Assembly (NCBI RefSeq): GCF_036017035.1
Contig: NZ_JAYXHS010000001.1
Span: forward strand, 1-64,000
Origin: Viridibacterium silvisoli
GTDB lineage: Bacteria > Pseudomonadota > Gammaproteobacteria > Burkholderiales > Rhodocyclaceae
Direction: 5' to 3'
Length of the DNA stretch: 64,000 nucleotides
This document shows positions 54,029-61,581 of this stretch, piece after piece. The position numbers were made by a program, and so were the translations under genes. The notes under the pieces are model-generated. The model made no database searches. It saw only the letters and a program-made list of their open reading frames with translations, and was not told the DNA's origin. Each line of letters begins with the position of its first letter. The first letter of the stretch is position 1.

Positions 54029-54853
54029 TTAACGCTTGTGACGACGCTGAACGATCATGGTGTCCGTGCGCTTGTTGTTGCGCGTACGGTAACCCTTCGC
54101 CGGCGTACCCCATGGGCTGACAGACACGCGACCTTCACCCGTACGACCTTCACCGCCACCATGCGGGTGATCGACCGGATTCATCGCAACACCGCGCACC
54201 GTCGGGCGGATACCGCGCCAACGTTGTGCACCGGCCTTGCCGATCTTGCGCAGATTGTTTTCTTCGTTACCGACTTCACCGACGGTTGCACGGCATTCGA
54301 CGTGCACACGGCGGATTTCACCGGAACGCAGACGCAGCTGAGCATACGAACCATCACGCGCCAACAGCTGGACCGAAGTGCCGGCCGAACGTGCGATCTG
54401 CGCGCCCTTGCCTGCCAGGATCTCGACGCAGTGCAGCGTCGTACCGACCGGGATATTGCGGATCGGCAGCGTGTTGCCCGACTTGATCGGCGCTTCGGAA
54501 CCGCTAAGGATTTCCTGACCGACCACGAGGCCCTTCGGGGCGATGATGTAACGGCGCTCGCCATCGCGGTAGCAGACCAGCGCAATGTGGGCGGTACGGT
54601 TAGGGTCGTACTCGATACGCTCGACCTTTGCCGGAATGCCATCCTTGTTGCGCTTGAAATCCACAAGACGATAGTGCTGCTTGTGACCACCACCCATGTG
54701 ACGGGTCGTGATACGGCCATTGTTGTTGCGACCGGCGGTCTTCGACTGGCTTTCGACCAGCGACGCTTCAGGACGGCCCTTGTACAGATTCGGGCTGACG
54801 ACCTTGACGAGACCACGACGGCCCGGGGACGTTGGTTTGACTTTGACCAGCAT
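54029..54853 (-). CDS. rplB: 50S ribosomal protein L2
   Basis: 274 residues. MLVKVKPTSPGRRGLVKVVS, RNA-binding domains and the conserved MNPVDHPHGGGEGRTGEGR loop at the peptidyl-transferase side, including the functionally important His. The start overlaps the rplW stop by one base. Confidence 0.98.
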   Translation of the reverse strand: MLVKVKPTSPGRRGLVKVVSPNLYKGRPEASLVESQSKTAGRNNNGRITTRHMGGGHKQHYRLVDFKRNKDGIPAKVERIEYDPNRTAHIALVCYRDGERRYIIAPKGLVVGQEILSGSEAPIKSGNTLPIRNIPVGTTLHCVEILAGKGAQIARSAGTSVQLLARDGSYAQLRLRSGEIRRVHVECRATVGEVGNEENNLRKIGKAGAQRWRGIRPTVRGVAMNPVDHPHGGGEGRTGEGRVSVSPWGTPAKGYRTRNNKRTDTMIVQRRHKR

Positions 54854-55158
54854 TACGCGGCCCCCCCATCAAATTGAATTTCCTGGCCCGGCTTGAGGGA
54901 CACGAAGGCTTTCTTCCAGCCCTTGCGTTGGCCCGTCGTCTTGCCGAAGCGCTTGACCTTGCCTTTGACGTTCAACGTTTGCACGGACTCAACTTCCACC
55001 TTGAACAGCAGTTCAACGGCAGCCTTGATTTCCGGCTTGGTCGCATCCGTCGACACACGGAAGATCACTTGCTCATGCTTGTCGGCTACGTAGGTAGCCT
55101 TTTCCGAGACTTGCGGTGCGAGCAGCACCTGCAGCAGTCGCTCTTGGCTGAAGCTCAT
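54853..55158 (-). CDS. rplW: 50S ribosomal protein L23
   Basis: 101 residues from the ATG that overlaps the rplD stop as ATGA with GAGG upstream; a GTG two codons earlier is less likely. Contains LLAPQVSEKATYVADKHEQV and the KVKRFGKTTGQRKGWKKAFV tail. Tunnel-exit docking site for trigger factor and SRP. Confidence 0.97.
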   Translation of the reverse strand: MSFSQERLLQVLLAPQVSEKATYVADKHEQVIFRVSTDATKPEIKAAVELLFKVEVESVQTLNVKGKVKRFGKTTGQRKGWKKAFVSLKPGQEIQFDGGAA

Positions 55159-55775
55159 TGCCACACCTCTTCCATCTTTGCGACCGCAGCGCGAGTGATG
55201 AGAACGCGTGGATAGCGGACCAGGGAGACCGGGTCGGCTTCGTGCGCTTCGAGCACCAGCACATTGGGCAGATTGCGCGACGAGAGATACAGATTCTCGT
55301 CGAGCTCATCGGTAATCACCAGAACCGACTCGACGCCATAGCCCTTGAGCTTGGCAGCCAGACCGCGGGTCTTGGGAGAATCGAGAGCAACGTTTTCGAC
55401 AACAGCGAGACGGTCTTCGCGCACGAGTTGCGACAGGATCGAAGCGATACCTGCGCGGAACATCTTGCGGTTAACCTTCTGCGTGAAGTTTTCGTCCGGG
55501 CGGTTCGGGAAAATGCGGCCACCACCACGCCACAGAGGCGAGGAAGTCATACCGGCACGTGCGCGACCCGTACCCTTTTGCTTGAAAGGCTTCTTGGTGG
55601 AGTGATGCACTTCACCGCGATCCTTCTGGGCGCGATTACCGGAACGTGCGTTGGCTTGATAAGCCACGACGAGCTGGTGAATCAGCGCTTCGTTGTATTC
55701 GCGACCGAACAGGGTGTCCGACGCTTGCAGCGTCGATGCAGCCTGACCTTGGTCATTGATTAGCTTGAGTTCCAT
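55155..55775 (-). CDS. rplD: 50S ribosomal protein L4
   Basis: 206 residues: LHQLVVAYQANARSGNRAQK-type core (here IHQLVVAYQANARSG), KPFKQKGTGRARAG tunnel loop and C-terminal domain. In E. coli L4 also represses the S10 operon through the rpsJ leader. Here a separate leader precedes rplC, so any such control would act at a different place. Confidence 0.98.
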   Translation of the reverse strand: MELKLINDQGQAASTLQASDTLFGREYNEALIHQLVVAYQANARSGNRAQKDRGEVHHSTKKPFKQKGTGRARAGMTSSPLWRGGGRIFPNRPDENFTQKVNRKMFRAGIASILSQLVREDRLAVVENVALDSPKTRGLAAKLKGYGVESVLVITDELDENLYLSSRNLPNVLVLEAHEADPVSLVRYPRVLITRAAVAKMEEVWQ

Positions 55776-55786
55776 GGCGTCTCCGA

Positions 55787-56425
55787 TCAGCTCTTAACGG
55801 CCGGGCGAACAACCACGTCGCCGCCATCATGACCGGGCACAGCGCCCTTGACGAGAAGCAGGCCGCGTTCGACATCAACGCGAACAACTTCCAGATTCTG
55901 CACCGTGCGCTTCACATCACCGAGGTGACCCGTCATGCGCTTGCCGGGGAAAACACGACCCGGATCCTGCGCCATACCGATCGAACCTGGAACGTTGTGG
56001 CTACGCGAGTTACCGTGCGATGCACGGTTCGACGAGAAGTGGTGACGCTTGATAACGCCGGCATAACCCTTACCGAGGGTCGTACCCGTCACATCCACCT
56101 TCTGGCCGGCAGCGAAGATTTCAACGCTGATGACGTCACCCGCCTTGTACGAGCTGACTTGTTCAGCCGTAAGGGGGAATTCACGCAAGATGCTGCCAGC
56201 TTCCACACCCGCCTTGGCGAGGTGTCCTGCCAGCGACTTGTTCACGCGGGAAGCGCGACGCGTGCCGTATGCAACCTGAATGGCGGAATAACCGTCCACA
56301 TCAGGCGTCTTGATCTGGGTCACGCGGTTGTTCGACACGTCTAGCACCGTCACCGGGATGGATGCACCATCCTCAGCGAAGACGCGAGTCATGCCGACCT
56401 TGCGACCGACAAGGCCTAAGCTCAT
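55787..56425 (-). CDS. rplC: 50S ribosomal protein L3
   Basis: 212 residues, MSLGLVGRKVGMTRVFAEDG, long central loop RASHGNSRSHNVPGSIGMAQ with the modified Gln region, and GKRMTGHLGDVKRTVQNLEV. First gene after a terminator and a promoter candidate, with a leader of about 110 bases. So it appears to start its own transcription unit rather than following rpsJ. Confidence 0.98.
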   Translation of the reverse strand: MSLGLVGRKVGMTRVFAEDGASIPVTVLDVSNNRVTQIKTPDVDGYSAIQVAYGTRRASRVNKSLAGHLAKAGVEAGSILREFPLTAEQVSSYKAGDVISVEIFAAGQKVDVTGTTLGKGYAGVIKRHHFSSNRASHGNSRSHNVPGSIGMAQDPGRVFPGKRMTGHLGDVKRTVQNLEVVRVDVERGLLLVKGAVPGHDGGDVVVRPAVKS

Positions 56426-56543
56426 TTTTTTCTCCTATGGCCGGGTTTCGATTGACCCAGCCGCCATTGACTTGCAAAAACTTGCTACTAAAACCGCACA
56501 ACCTGAAGAGGCCAAAAAAGCCCCCGGATGCACGAAGCCGGCG

Positions 56544-56573
56544 ATTGTAGCCTGATCGACATACCAAATGCAA
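56544..56573 (-). promoter_or_regulatory. Promoter candidate for rplC operon
   Basis: Minus strand: TTGCAT (56573-56568), 18-base spacer, TACAAT (56549-56544). Placed between the rpsJ terminator and rplC, giving a leader long enough for autoregulation. Confidence 0.5.
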
Positions 56574-56597
56574 TCACATTCGACAAGCACCCAATGA

Positions 56598-56628
56598 AAA
56601 AAGACGGATTATTTCAATCCGTCTTTTT
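56598..56628 (-). terminator. Intrinsic terminator after rpsJ
   Basis: Perfect 13-bp stem AAAAAGACGGATT / AATCCGTCTTTTT with a 5-base loop, about 20 bases after the rpsJ stop. On the minus strand a run of T follows immediately. Confidence 0.85.
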
Positions 56629-56648
56629 GCCTGGGCGCTTGAAACGCC

Positions 56649-56960
56649 TTACTGCAGCTTGATTTCGACGTCGACGCCAGCCGGCAGATCGAGCTTCATC
56701 AATGCATCAACCGTCTTGTCGGTCGGATCGATGATGTCCATCAGGCGCTGGTGGGTACGGATTTCGAACTGGTCGCGCGACGACTTGTTGACGTGCGGCG
56801 AACGCAGGATGTTGAAACGTTCGATACGAGTCGGCAGCGGAACCGGGCCACGGACAACAGCGCCAGTGCGCTTTGCGGTATCGACGATCTCAAGTGCGGA
56901 CTGATCGATGAGGCGATAGTCGAAAGCCTTGAGGCGGATGCGGATCTTCTGATTTGCCAT
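56649..56960 (-). CDS. rpsJ: 30S ribosomal protein S10
   Basis: 103 residues, ANQKIRIRLKAFDYRLIDQS and GPVPLPTRIERFNILRSPHV. S10 is a 30S head protein and the NusE partner of NusB in antitermination. It normally opens the S10 operon; here it lies between two terminator hairpins and may be transcribed alone. No clear promoter in the 50 bases upstream. Confidence 0.98.
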   Translation of the reverse strand: MANQKIRIRLKAFDYRLIDQSALEIVDTAKRTGAVVRGPVPLPTRIERFNILRSPHVNKSSRDQFEIRTHQRLMDIIDPTDKTVDALMKLDLPAGVDVEIKLQ

Positions 56961-57013
56961 GATGTTTCCTAAAGAGCGAAAGAGCGATTGAAACGAATCA
57001 GCTACTAGCCTGT

Positions 57014-57052
57014 AAAAAAACAGGACGGCGGATCTTACGCTCCGCCGCCCTG
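57014..57052 (-). terminator. Intrinsic terminator after tuf
   Basis: Minus strand: 12-bp GC-rich stem (CAGGGCGGCGGA / TCCGCCGTCCTG, one wobble), 8-base loop, then TTTTTTT. It begins about 22 bases after the tuf stop. Confidence 0.88.
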
Positions 57053-57074
57053 CTTTACAAGCACCAGCTTGAAA

Positions 57075-58265
57075 TTACTCGATAATCTTTGCAACAACAC
57101 CTGCACCGACGGTACGACCGCCTTCACGGATGGCGAAGCGCAGACCTTCTTCCATGGCGATCGGGGCGATCAGCTTGACGGTGATCGACACGTTGTCGCC
57201 TGGCATGACCATTTCGGTGCCTTCTGGCAGCGCGATAGAGCCGGTCACGTCCGTGGTACGGAAGTAGAACTGTGGGCGGTAGTTGTTGAAGAACGGGGTG
57301 TGACGACCACCTTCGTCCTTGGACAACACGTAGATTTCGCCGGTGAAGTGGCTGTGCGGCTTGATCGAGCCCGGCTTGGAGAGAACCTGGCCGCGCTGGA
57401 TGTCTTCGCGCTTGGTGCCGCGCAACAGGATACCGACGTTGTCGCCTGCCTGACCTTGATCGAGCAGCTTGCGGAACATTTCGACGCCCGTGCAGATGGT
57501 CTTGACGGTGTCCTTAATGCCGACGATTTCAATTTCTTCGCCGACCTTGACGATGCCGCGTTCGATACGGCCGGTCACGACGGTGCCACGACCTGAGATC
57601 GAGAAGACGTCTTCGATTGGCATCAGGAACGGCTGATCGACAGCGCGCTCTGGCGTGGGGATGTAGGTGTCGAGGGCTTCAGCCAGGGCCATGATGGCGC
57701 CTTCGCCGAGGTCACCCTTGTCGCCTTCAAGAGCCTTGAGAGCCGAGCCCTTGACGATCGGGATGTCGTCGCCAGGAAAGTCGTACTTGGACAGGAGTTC
57801 GCGCACTTCCATCTCGACGAGCTCGAGGAGTTCGGCGTCGTCAACCATGTCGCACTTGTTCAGGAAGACGATGATGTAGGGCACACCGACCTGACGCGCC
57901 AGCAGGATGTGCTCGCGGGTTTGTGGCATGGGGCCGTCGGCAGCGGAACAGACGAGGATGGCGCCGTCCATTTGTGCGGCACCGGTAATCATGTTCTTGA
58001 CGTAGTCGGCGTGGCCGGGGCAGTCAACGTGTGCGTAGTGGCGGTTTGCCGTTTCGTACTCGACGTGTGCGGTGTTGATCGTGATGCCGCGTGCCTTTTC
58101 TTCTGGCGCTGCGTCGATCTGGTCGTATGCCTTGGCGGCACCACCGAACTTGGAGGCGAGCACCGTGGTGATCGCTGCCGTCAGCGTGGTCTTGCCATGG
58201 TCAACGTGACCAATCGTGCCCACATTCACGTGCGGTTTCGTCCGCTCAAACTTTTCCTTGGCCAT
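57075..58265 (-). CDS. tuf: Elongation factor Tu
   Basis: 396 residues. GTPase motifs GHVDHGKTTL, DCPGHADYV, NKCDMVD and GSALKALEG, followed by the two beta-barrel domains. Delivers aminoacyl-tRNA to the ribosome. Typical highly expressed codon choice. 27 bases after fusA and closed by a terminator. Many proteobacteria have a second tuf gene; none is in this window. Confidence 0.98.
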   Translation of the reverse strand: MAKEKFERTKPHVNVGTIGHVDHGKTTLTAAITTVLASKFGGAAKAYDQIDAAPEEKARGITINTAHVEYETANRHYAHVDCPGHADYVKNMITGAAQMDGAILVCSAADGPMPQTREHILLARQVGVPYIIVFLNKCDMVDDAELLELVEMEVRELLSKYDFPGDDIPIVKGSALKALEGDKGDLGEGAIMALAEALDTYIPTPERAVDQPFLMPIEDVFSISGRGTVVTGRIERGIVKVGEEIEIVGIKDTVKTICTGVEMFRKLLDQGQAGDNVGILLRGTKREDIQRGQVLSKPGSIKPHSHFTGEIYVLSKDEGGRHTPFFNNYRPQFYFRTTDVTGSIALPEGTEMVMPGDNVSITVKLIAPIAMEEGLRFAIREGGRTVGAGVVAKIIE

Positions 58266-58292
58266 GAAATTTCCTCGATTTGAATTGAAAAA

Positions 58293-60392
58293 TTACTTCT
58301 TGCTATTAATCACAGCTTCCGCAACGTTCTTCGGTGCTTCGGCGTAATGCTTGAATTCCATTGAATACGTAGCGCGACCTTGCGACAGGGAACGCATTGT
58401 AGTCGAGTAGCCGAACATTTCGGCAAGTGGCACTTCGGCCTTGATCACCTTGGTGCCGCCAGGCAGATCGTCAATGCCCTGCACCATGCCGCGGCGACTC
58501 GACAAATCGCCCATTACGTTGCCCATGAAATCCTCGGGCGTCTCCACTTCCACCGCCACCATCGGTTCCAGCAGCACCGGCTCCGCCTGGCGGCAGCCCT
58601 CCTTGAAAGCCAGCACCGCCGCCATGCGGAAGGCATTCTCGTTCGAGTCAACGTCATGATGGGAGCCGGAATGCAATGTGCATTTTATGTCCACCACGGG
58701 AAAGCCCCCAAGAACACCACTCGGCAGGCTCTCCTGCAAGCCCCTGTCGATCGCCGCGATGTATTCGCGCGGGACAACCCCGCCCTTCACGGCGTCTACG
58801 AACTCGTAGCCCCCGCCCGGCTCGTTCGGCTCTATCTTCAGCACGACGTGACCGTACTGCCCGCGCCCTCCCACCTGCCTGTCGAACTTGCCTTCAACCG
58901 CTTCGACCGCCTTGCGAATCGTTTCCCGATAAGCCACCTGCGGCGCACCAACATTCGCCTCGACGCCATATTCACGTCGCATGCGATCAACCAGAACCTC
59001 CAGGTGCAACTCGCCCATACCCGAAATCACGGTCTGCCCCGACTCGTCATCCATCCGCACACGAAATGACGGATCTTCCAGCGCCAGGCGACTGAGCGCG
59101 ACACTCATTTTCTCCTGATCCAGCCTGGTTTTCGGCTCCACGGCCACATGAATCACCGGCTCCGGAAACTCCATTCGCTCCAGCGTCAGGGGCGCAGCGG
59201 GGTCACACAGCGTCTCGCCCGTCGACACAGCGGTGAGCCCGATGCAGGCAGCAATGTCTCCCGCCCTCACTTCATCGATGTCATCGCGGGCATTGGCATG
59301 CATCTGCACCAGGCGACCGATGCGATCCTGACGACTTCGCCCCGGGTTATAGACCATGTCACCTGACTTCAACACCCCGGAGTAGACCCGGATGAAAGTC
59401 AGCGGCCCGACCTGCTCGTCCGCCATCATCTTGAAAGCCAGCGCGCAGAATCGCTCGCCATCTTCCGCCCGGCGACTCACTTCAACACCCGCATCGTCGA
59501 GCCCGGCGACAGGGGGGATGTCTACCGGCGAAGGCAGGTAATCCACCACCGCATCGAGCATGGCCTGCACCCCCTTGTTCCTGAAGGCCGAGCCGCACAA
59601 CATCGGGACGATTTCACCTTTGATGGTGCGACTGCGCAGCGCAGCCTTGATCTCGACCTCCGACAGATCGCCCTCCCCCAGATACCTGTCCATCAACGCT
59701 TCTGAAGCCTCGGCGACGGCCTCGAGCAGCTTCTCGCGCCATGTATTCGCCAGCTCTGCAAGCTCGGTTGGAATCGGCAAATACCTGAAGCGCGTACCGA
59801 GCTGCTCGTCCTCCCACACGATGGCCTTCATCTTCACCAGATCGACTACGCCAACAAAGGATGCCTCTGCGCCGACTGGAATCTGGATGGGAACAGGATT
59901 GGCACCAAGGCGCGCCCGCATCTGCTCATGCACCTTGAAAAAATCGGCGCCCGGTCGATCCATCTTGTTCACGAAAGCCAGACGCGGCACGCCATACTTG
60001 TTCGCCTGGCGCCATACGGTTTCAGACTGCGACTGCACGCCACTGACGGCGCAATAGAGCATGCAGGCGCCATCCAGCACACGCATCGAACGCTCTACTT
60101 CAATGGTGAAATCGACATGCCCCGGCGTGTCGATGATGTTGATGCGATGCTCTTCGAGATTCTTGCCCATGCCTCGCCAGAAGCAGGTCGTGGCTGCGGA
60201 GGTGATCGTGATGCCACGCTCCTGCTCCTGCGCCATCCAGTCCATGGTGGCAGCGCCATCGTGCACTTCACCGATCCTGTGATTGACACCGGTGTAGAAC
60301 AGGATGCGTTCGGTCGTCGTCGTCTTGCCGGCGTCGATATGCGCCGAGATGCCGATGTTCCGATAACGCTCGATGGGGGTCTTGCGTGACAC
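58293..60392 (-). CDS. fusA: Elongation factor G
   Basis: 699 residues from a GTG with GAGG upstream; the longer frame adds 30 codons with no family similarity. GTPase motifs AHIDAGKTTTTERIL, DTPGHVDF, NKMDRPGADF, and domains II-V complete. It catalyses ribosome translocation. The variant SGVQSQSETVWRQ replaces the usual GGVQPQSE. Codon use (for example CGA, CCC and GAG) is less biased than in tuf and the ribosomal genes, and a terminator separates it from rpsG. It may be the FusA2-like paralogue type. Still a full-length, probably functional EF-G. Confidence 0.93.
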   Translation of the reverse strand: MSRKTPIERYRNIGISAHIDAGKTTTTERILFYTGVNHRIGEVHDGAATMDWMAQEQERGITITSAATTCFWRGMGKNLEEHRINIIDTPGHVDFTIEVERSMRVLDGACMLYCAVSGVQSQSETVWRQANKYGVPRLAFVNKMDRPGADFFKVHEQMRARLGANPVPIQIPVGAEASFVGVVDLVKMKAIVWEDEQLGTRFRYLPIPTELAELANTWREKLLEAVAEASEALMDRYLGEGDLSEVEIKAALRSRTIKGEIVPMLCGSAFRNKGVQAMLDAVVDYLPSPVDIPPVAGLDDAGVEVSRRAEDGERFCALAFKMMADEQVGPLTFIRVYSGVLKSGDMVYNPGRSRQDRIGRLVQMHANARDDIDEVRAGDIAACIGLTAVSTGETLCDPAAPLTLERMEFPEPVIHVAVEPKTRLDQEKMSVALSRLALEDPSFRVRMDDESGQTVISGMGELHLEVLVDRMRREYGVEANVGAPQVAYRETIRKAVEAVEGKFDRQVGGRGQYGHVVLKIEPNEPGGGYEFVDAVKGGVVPREYIAAIDRGLQESLPSGVLGGFPVVDIKCTLHSGSHHDVDSNENAFRMAAVLAFKEGCRQAEPVLLEPMVAVEVETPEDFMGNVMGDLSSRRGMVQGIDDLPGGTKVIKAEVPLAEMFGYSTTMRSLSQGRATYSMEFKHYAEAPKNVAEAVINSKK

Positions 60393-60473
60393 GTGCGCCT
60401 GCCTCGGGCCATTTTCTGGCCAAAGTCCTGGCCGTTGAATCGCATTGCCTACGGGACGCAGCCAAGCGGCCGC

Positions 60474-60506
60474 AAAAAGCATTCGAGCCCTTTGCAGGGC
60501 TCGAAT
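60474..60506 (-). terminator. Intrinsic terminator between rpsG and fusA
   Basis: Perfect 10-bp stem ATTCGAGCCC / GGGCTCGAAT with a 6-base loop. On the minus strand GCTTTTT follows. It lies about 50 bases after the rpsG stop. Confidence 0.8.
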
Positions 60507-60557
60507 GATACCGTCTCGACAATCAACCGGGCTCGCACCCGGCCATTACCGTAAAAC

Positions 60558-61028
60558 TTAGAAGCGGAAGTGCGAGAACGCCTTGTTGGCGTCGGCCATA
60601 CGGTGCACTTCGTCGCGCTTCTTCATGGCAGAGCCACGGCCTTCCGACGCTTCCATCAGCTCGCCAGCCAGACGCTGGGCCATGGACTTTTCGGAACGCT
60701 TGCGCGCCGCTTCACGAATCCAGCGCATGGACAGAGCCATACGACGGCTCGGACGCACTTCGACAGGAACCTGGTAGTTAGCACCACCAACGCGGCGGCT
60801 CTTCACTTCAACGACAGGCTTCACGTTCGCGATAGCGGACTGGAACACTTCGATCGGGTCCTTGCCGGACTTGGTCGAAATGGTCTCAAGCGCACCGTAA
60901 ATGATGCGCTCGGCAACGGCCTTCTTGCCGCCGATCATGAGAACGTTGATGAACTTCGAAACGTCCTGGCTACCGAATTTCGGATCAGGAAGAATCTCGC
61001 GTTTGGGTACTTCACGACGACGTGGCAT
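60558..61028 (-). CDS. rpsG: 30S ribosomal protein S7
   Basis: 156 residues, MPRRREVPKREILPDPKFGS, central MIGGKKAVAERIIYGALETI and C-terminal HRMADANKAFSHFRF. Nucleates 30S head assembly. In E. coli S7 is also the str-operon repressor. Ends before an intrinsic terminator. Confidence 0.98.
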   Translation of the reverse strand: MPRRREVPKREILPDPKFGSQDVSKFINVLMIGGKKAVAERIIYGALETISTKSGKDPIEVFQSAIANVKPVVEVKSRRVGGANYQVPVEVRPSRRMALSMRWIREAARKRSEKSMAQRLAGELMEASEGRGSAMKKRDEVHRMADANKAFSHFRF

Positions 61029-61052
61029 ATCAATCTCCTCTCTTCGTCAAAA

Positions 61053-61430
61053 TCAGGACTTCTTCGGGNNNNNNNNNNNNNNNNNNNNNNNNNNNNNNNN
61101 NNNNNNNNNNNNNNNNNNNNNNNNNNNNNNNNNNNNNNNNNNNNNNNNNNNNNNNNNNNNNNNNNNNNNNNNNNNNNNNNNNNNNNNNNNNNNNNNNNNN
61201 NNNNNNNNNNNNNNNNNNNNNNNNNNNNNNNNNNNNNNNNNNNNNNNNNNNNNNNNNNNNNNNNNNNNNNNNNNNNNNNNNNNNNNNNNNNNNNNNNNNN
61301 NNNNNNNNNNNNNNNNNNNNNNNNNNNNNNNNNNNNNNNNNNNNNNNNNNNNNNNNNNNNNNNNNNNNNNNNNNNNCTTGGAGACCGTAGCTTCACGGCC
61401 CTTACGAACGAGTTGATTGATTGTTGGCAT
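61053..61430 (-). CDS. rpsL: 30S ribosomal protein S12, interrupted by assembly gap
   Basis: The two ends are S12: MPTINQLVRKGREATVSK at the start and PKKS at the stop. Together with the 308-base N gap they give exactly 125 codons in frame, the expected S12 length. The gap is therefore about the right size and hides nearly the whole protein, including the Lys43 and Lys88 region tied to streptomycin response. No statement on those residues is possible. Confidence 0.9.
   Translation of the reverse strand: MPTINQLVRKGREATVSKXXXXXXXXXXXXXXXXXXXXXXXXXXXXXXXXXXXXXXXXXXXXXXXXXXXXXXXXXXXXXXXXXXXXXXXXXXXXXXXXXXXXXXXXXXXXXXXXXXXXXXXPKKS
61069..61376. other. Assembly gap (308 N)
   Basis: Undetermined bases inside rpsL. 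The reading frame is preserved across the gap. Confidence 0.99.
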
Positions 61431-61531
61431 TACTTTCCTCGGGATCGCACCACCAAGCCGGTACCAACACCAGCAATCGGGCCGCAATCAAAAATTCAGG
61501 CTAGCCAGAATGGCCGGCCCACAAACAAAGA

Positions 61532-61556
61532 CGCGGGAGTATAGGGACCTCCCGCG
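61532..61556 (-). terminator. Terminator-like hairpin after rpoC
   Basis: Minus strand: GCGGGAG, 9-base loop, CTCCCGC, followed by the T-rich GTCTTTGTTTG. It lies about 26 bases after the rpoC stop and separates rpoBC from rpsL. Confidence 0.6.
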
Positions 61557-61581
61557 CCCGCGTCAACTTACCTCCGCTCGA

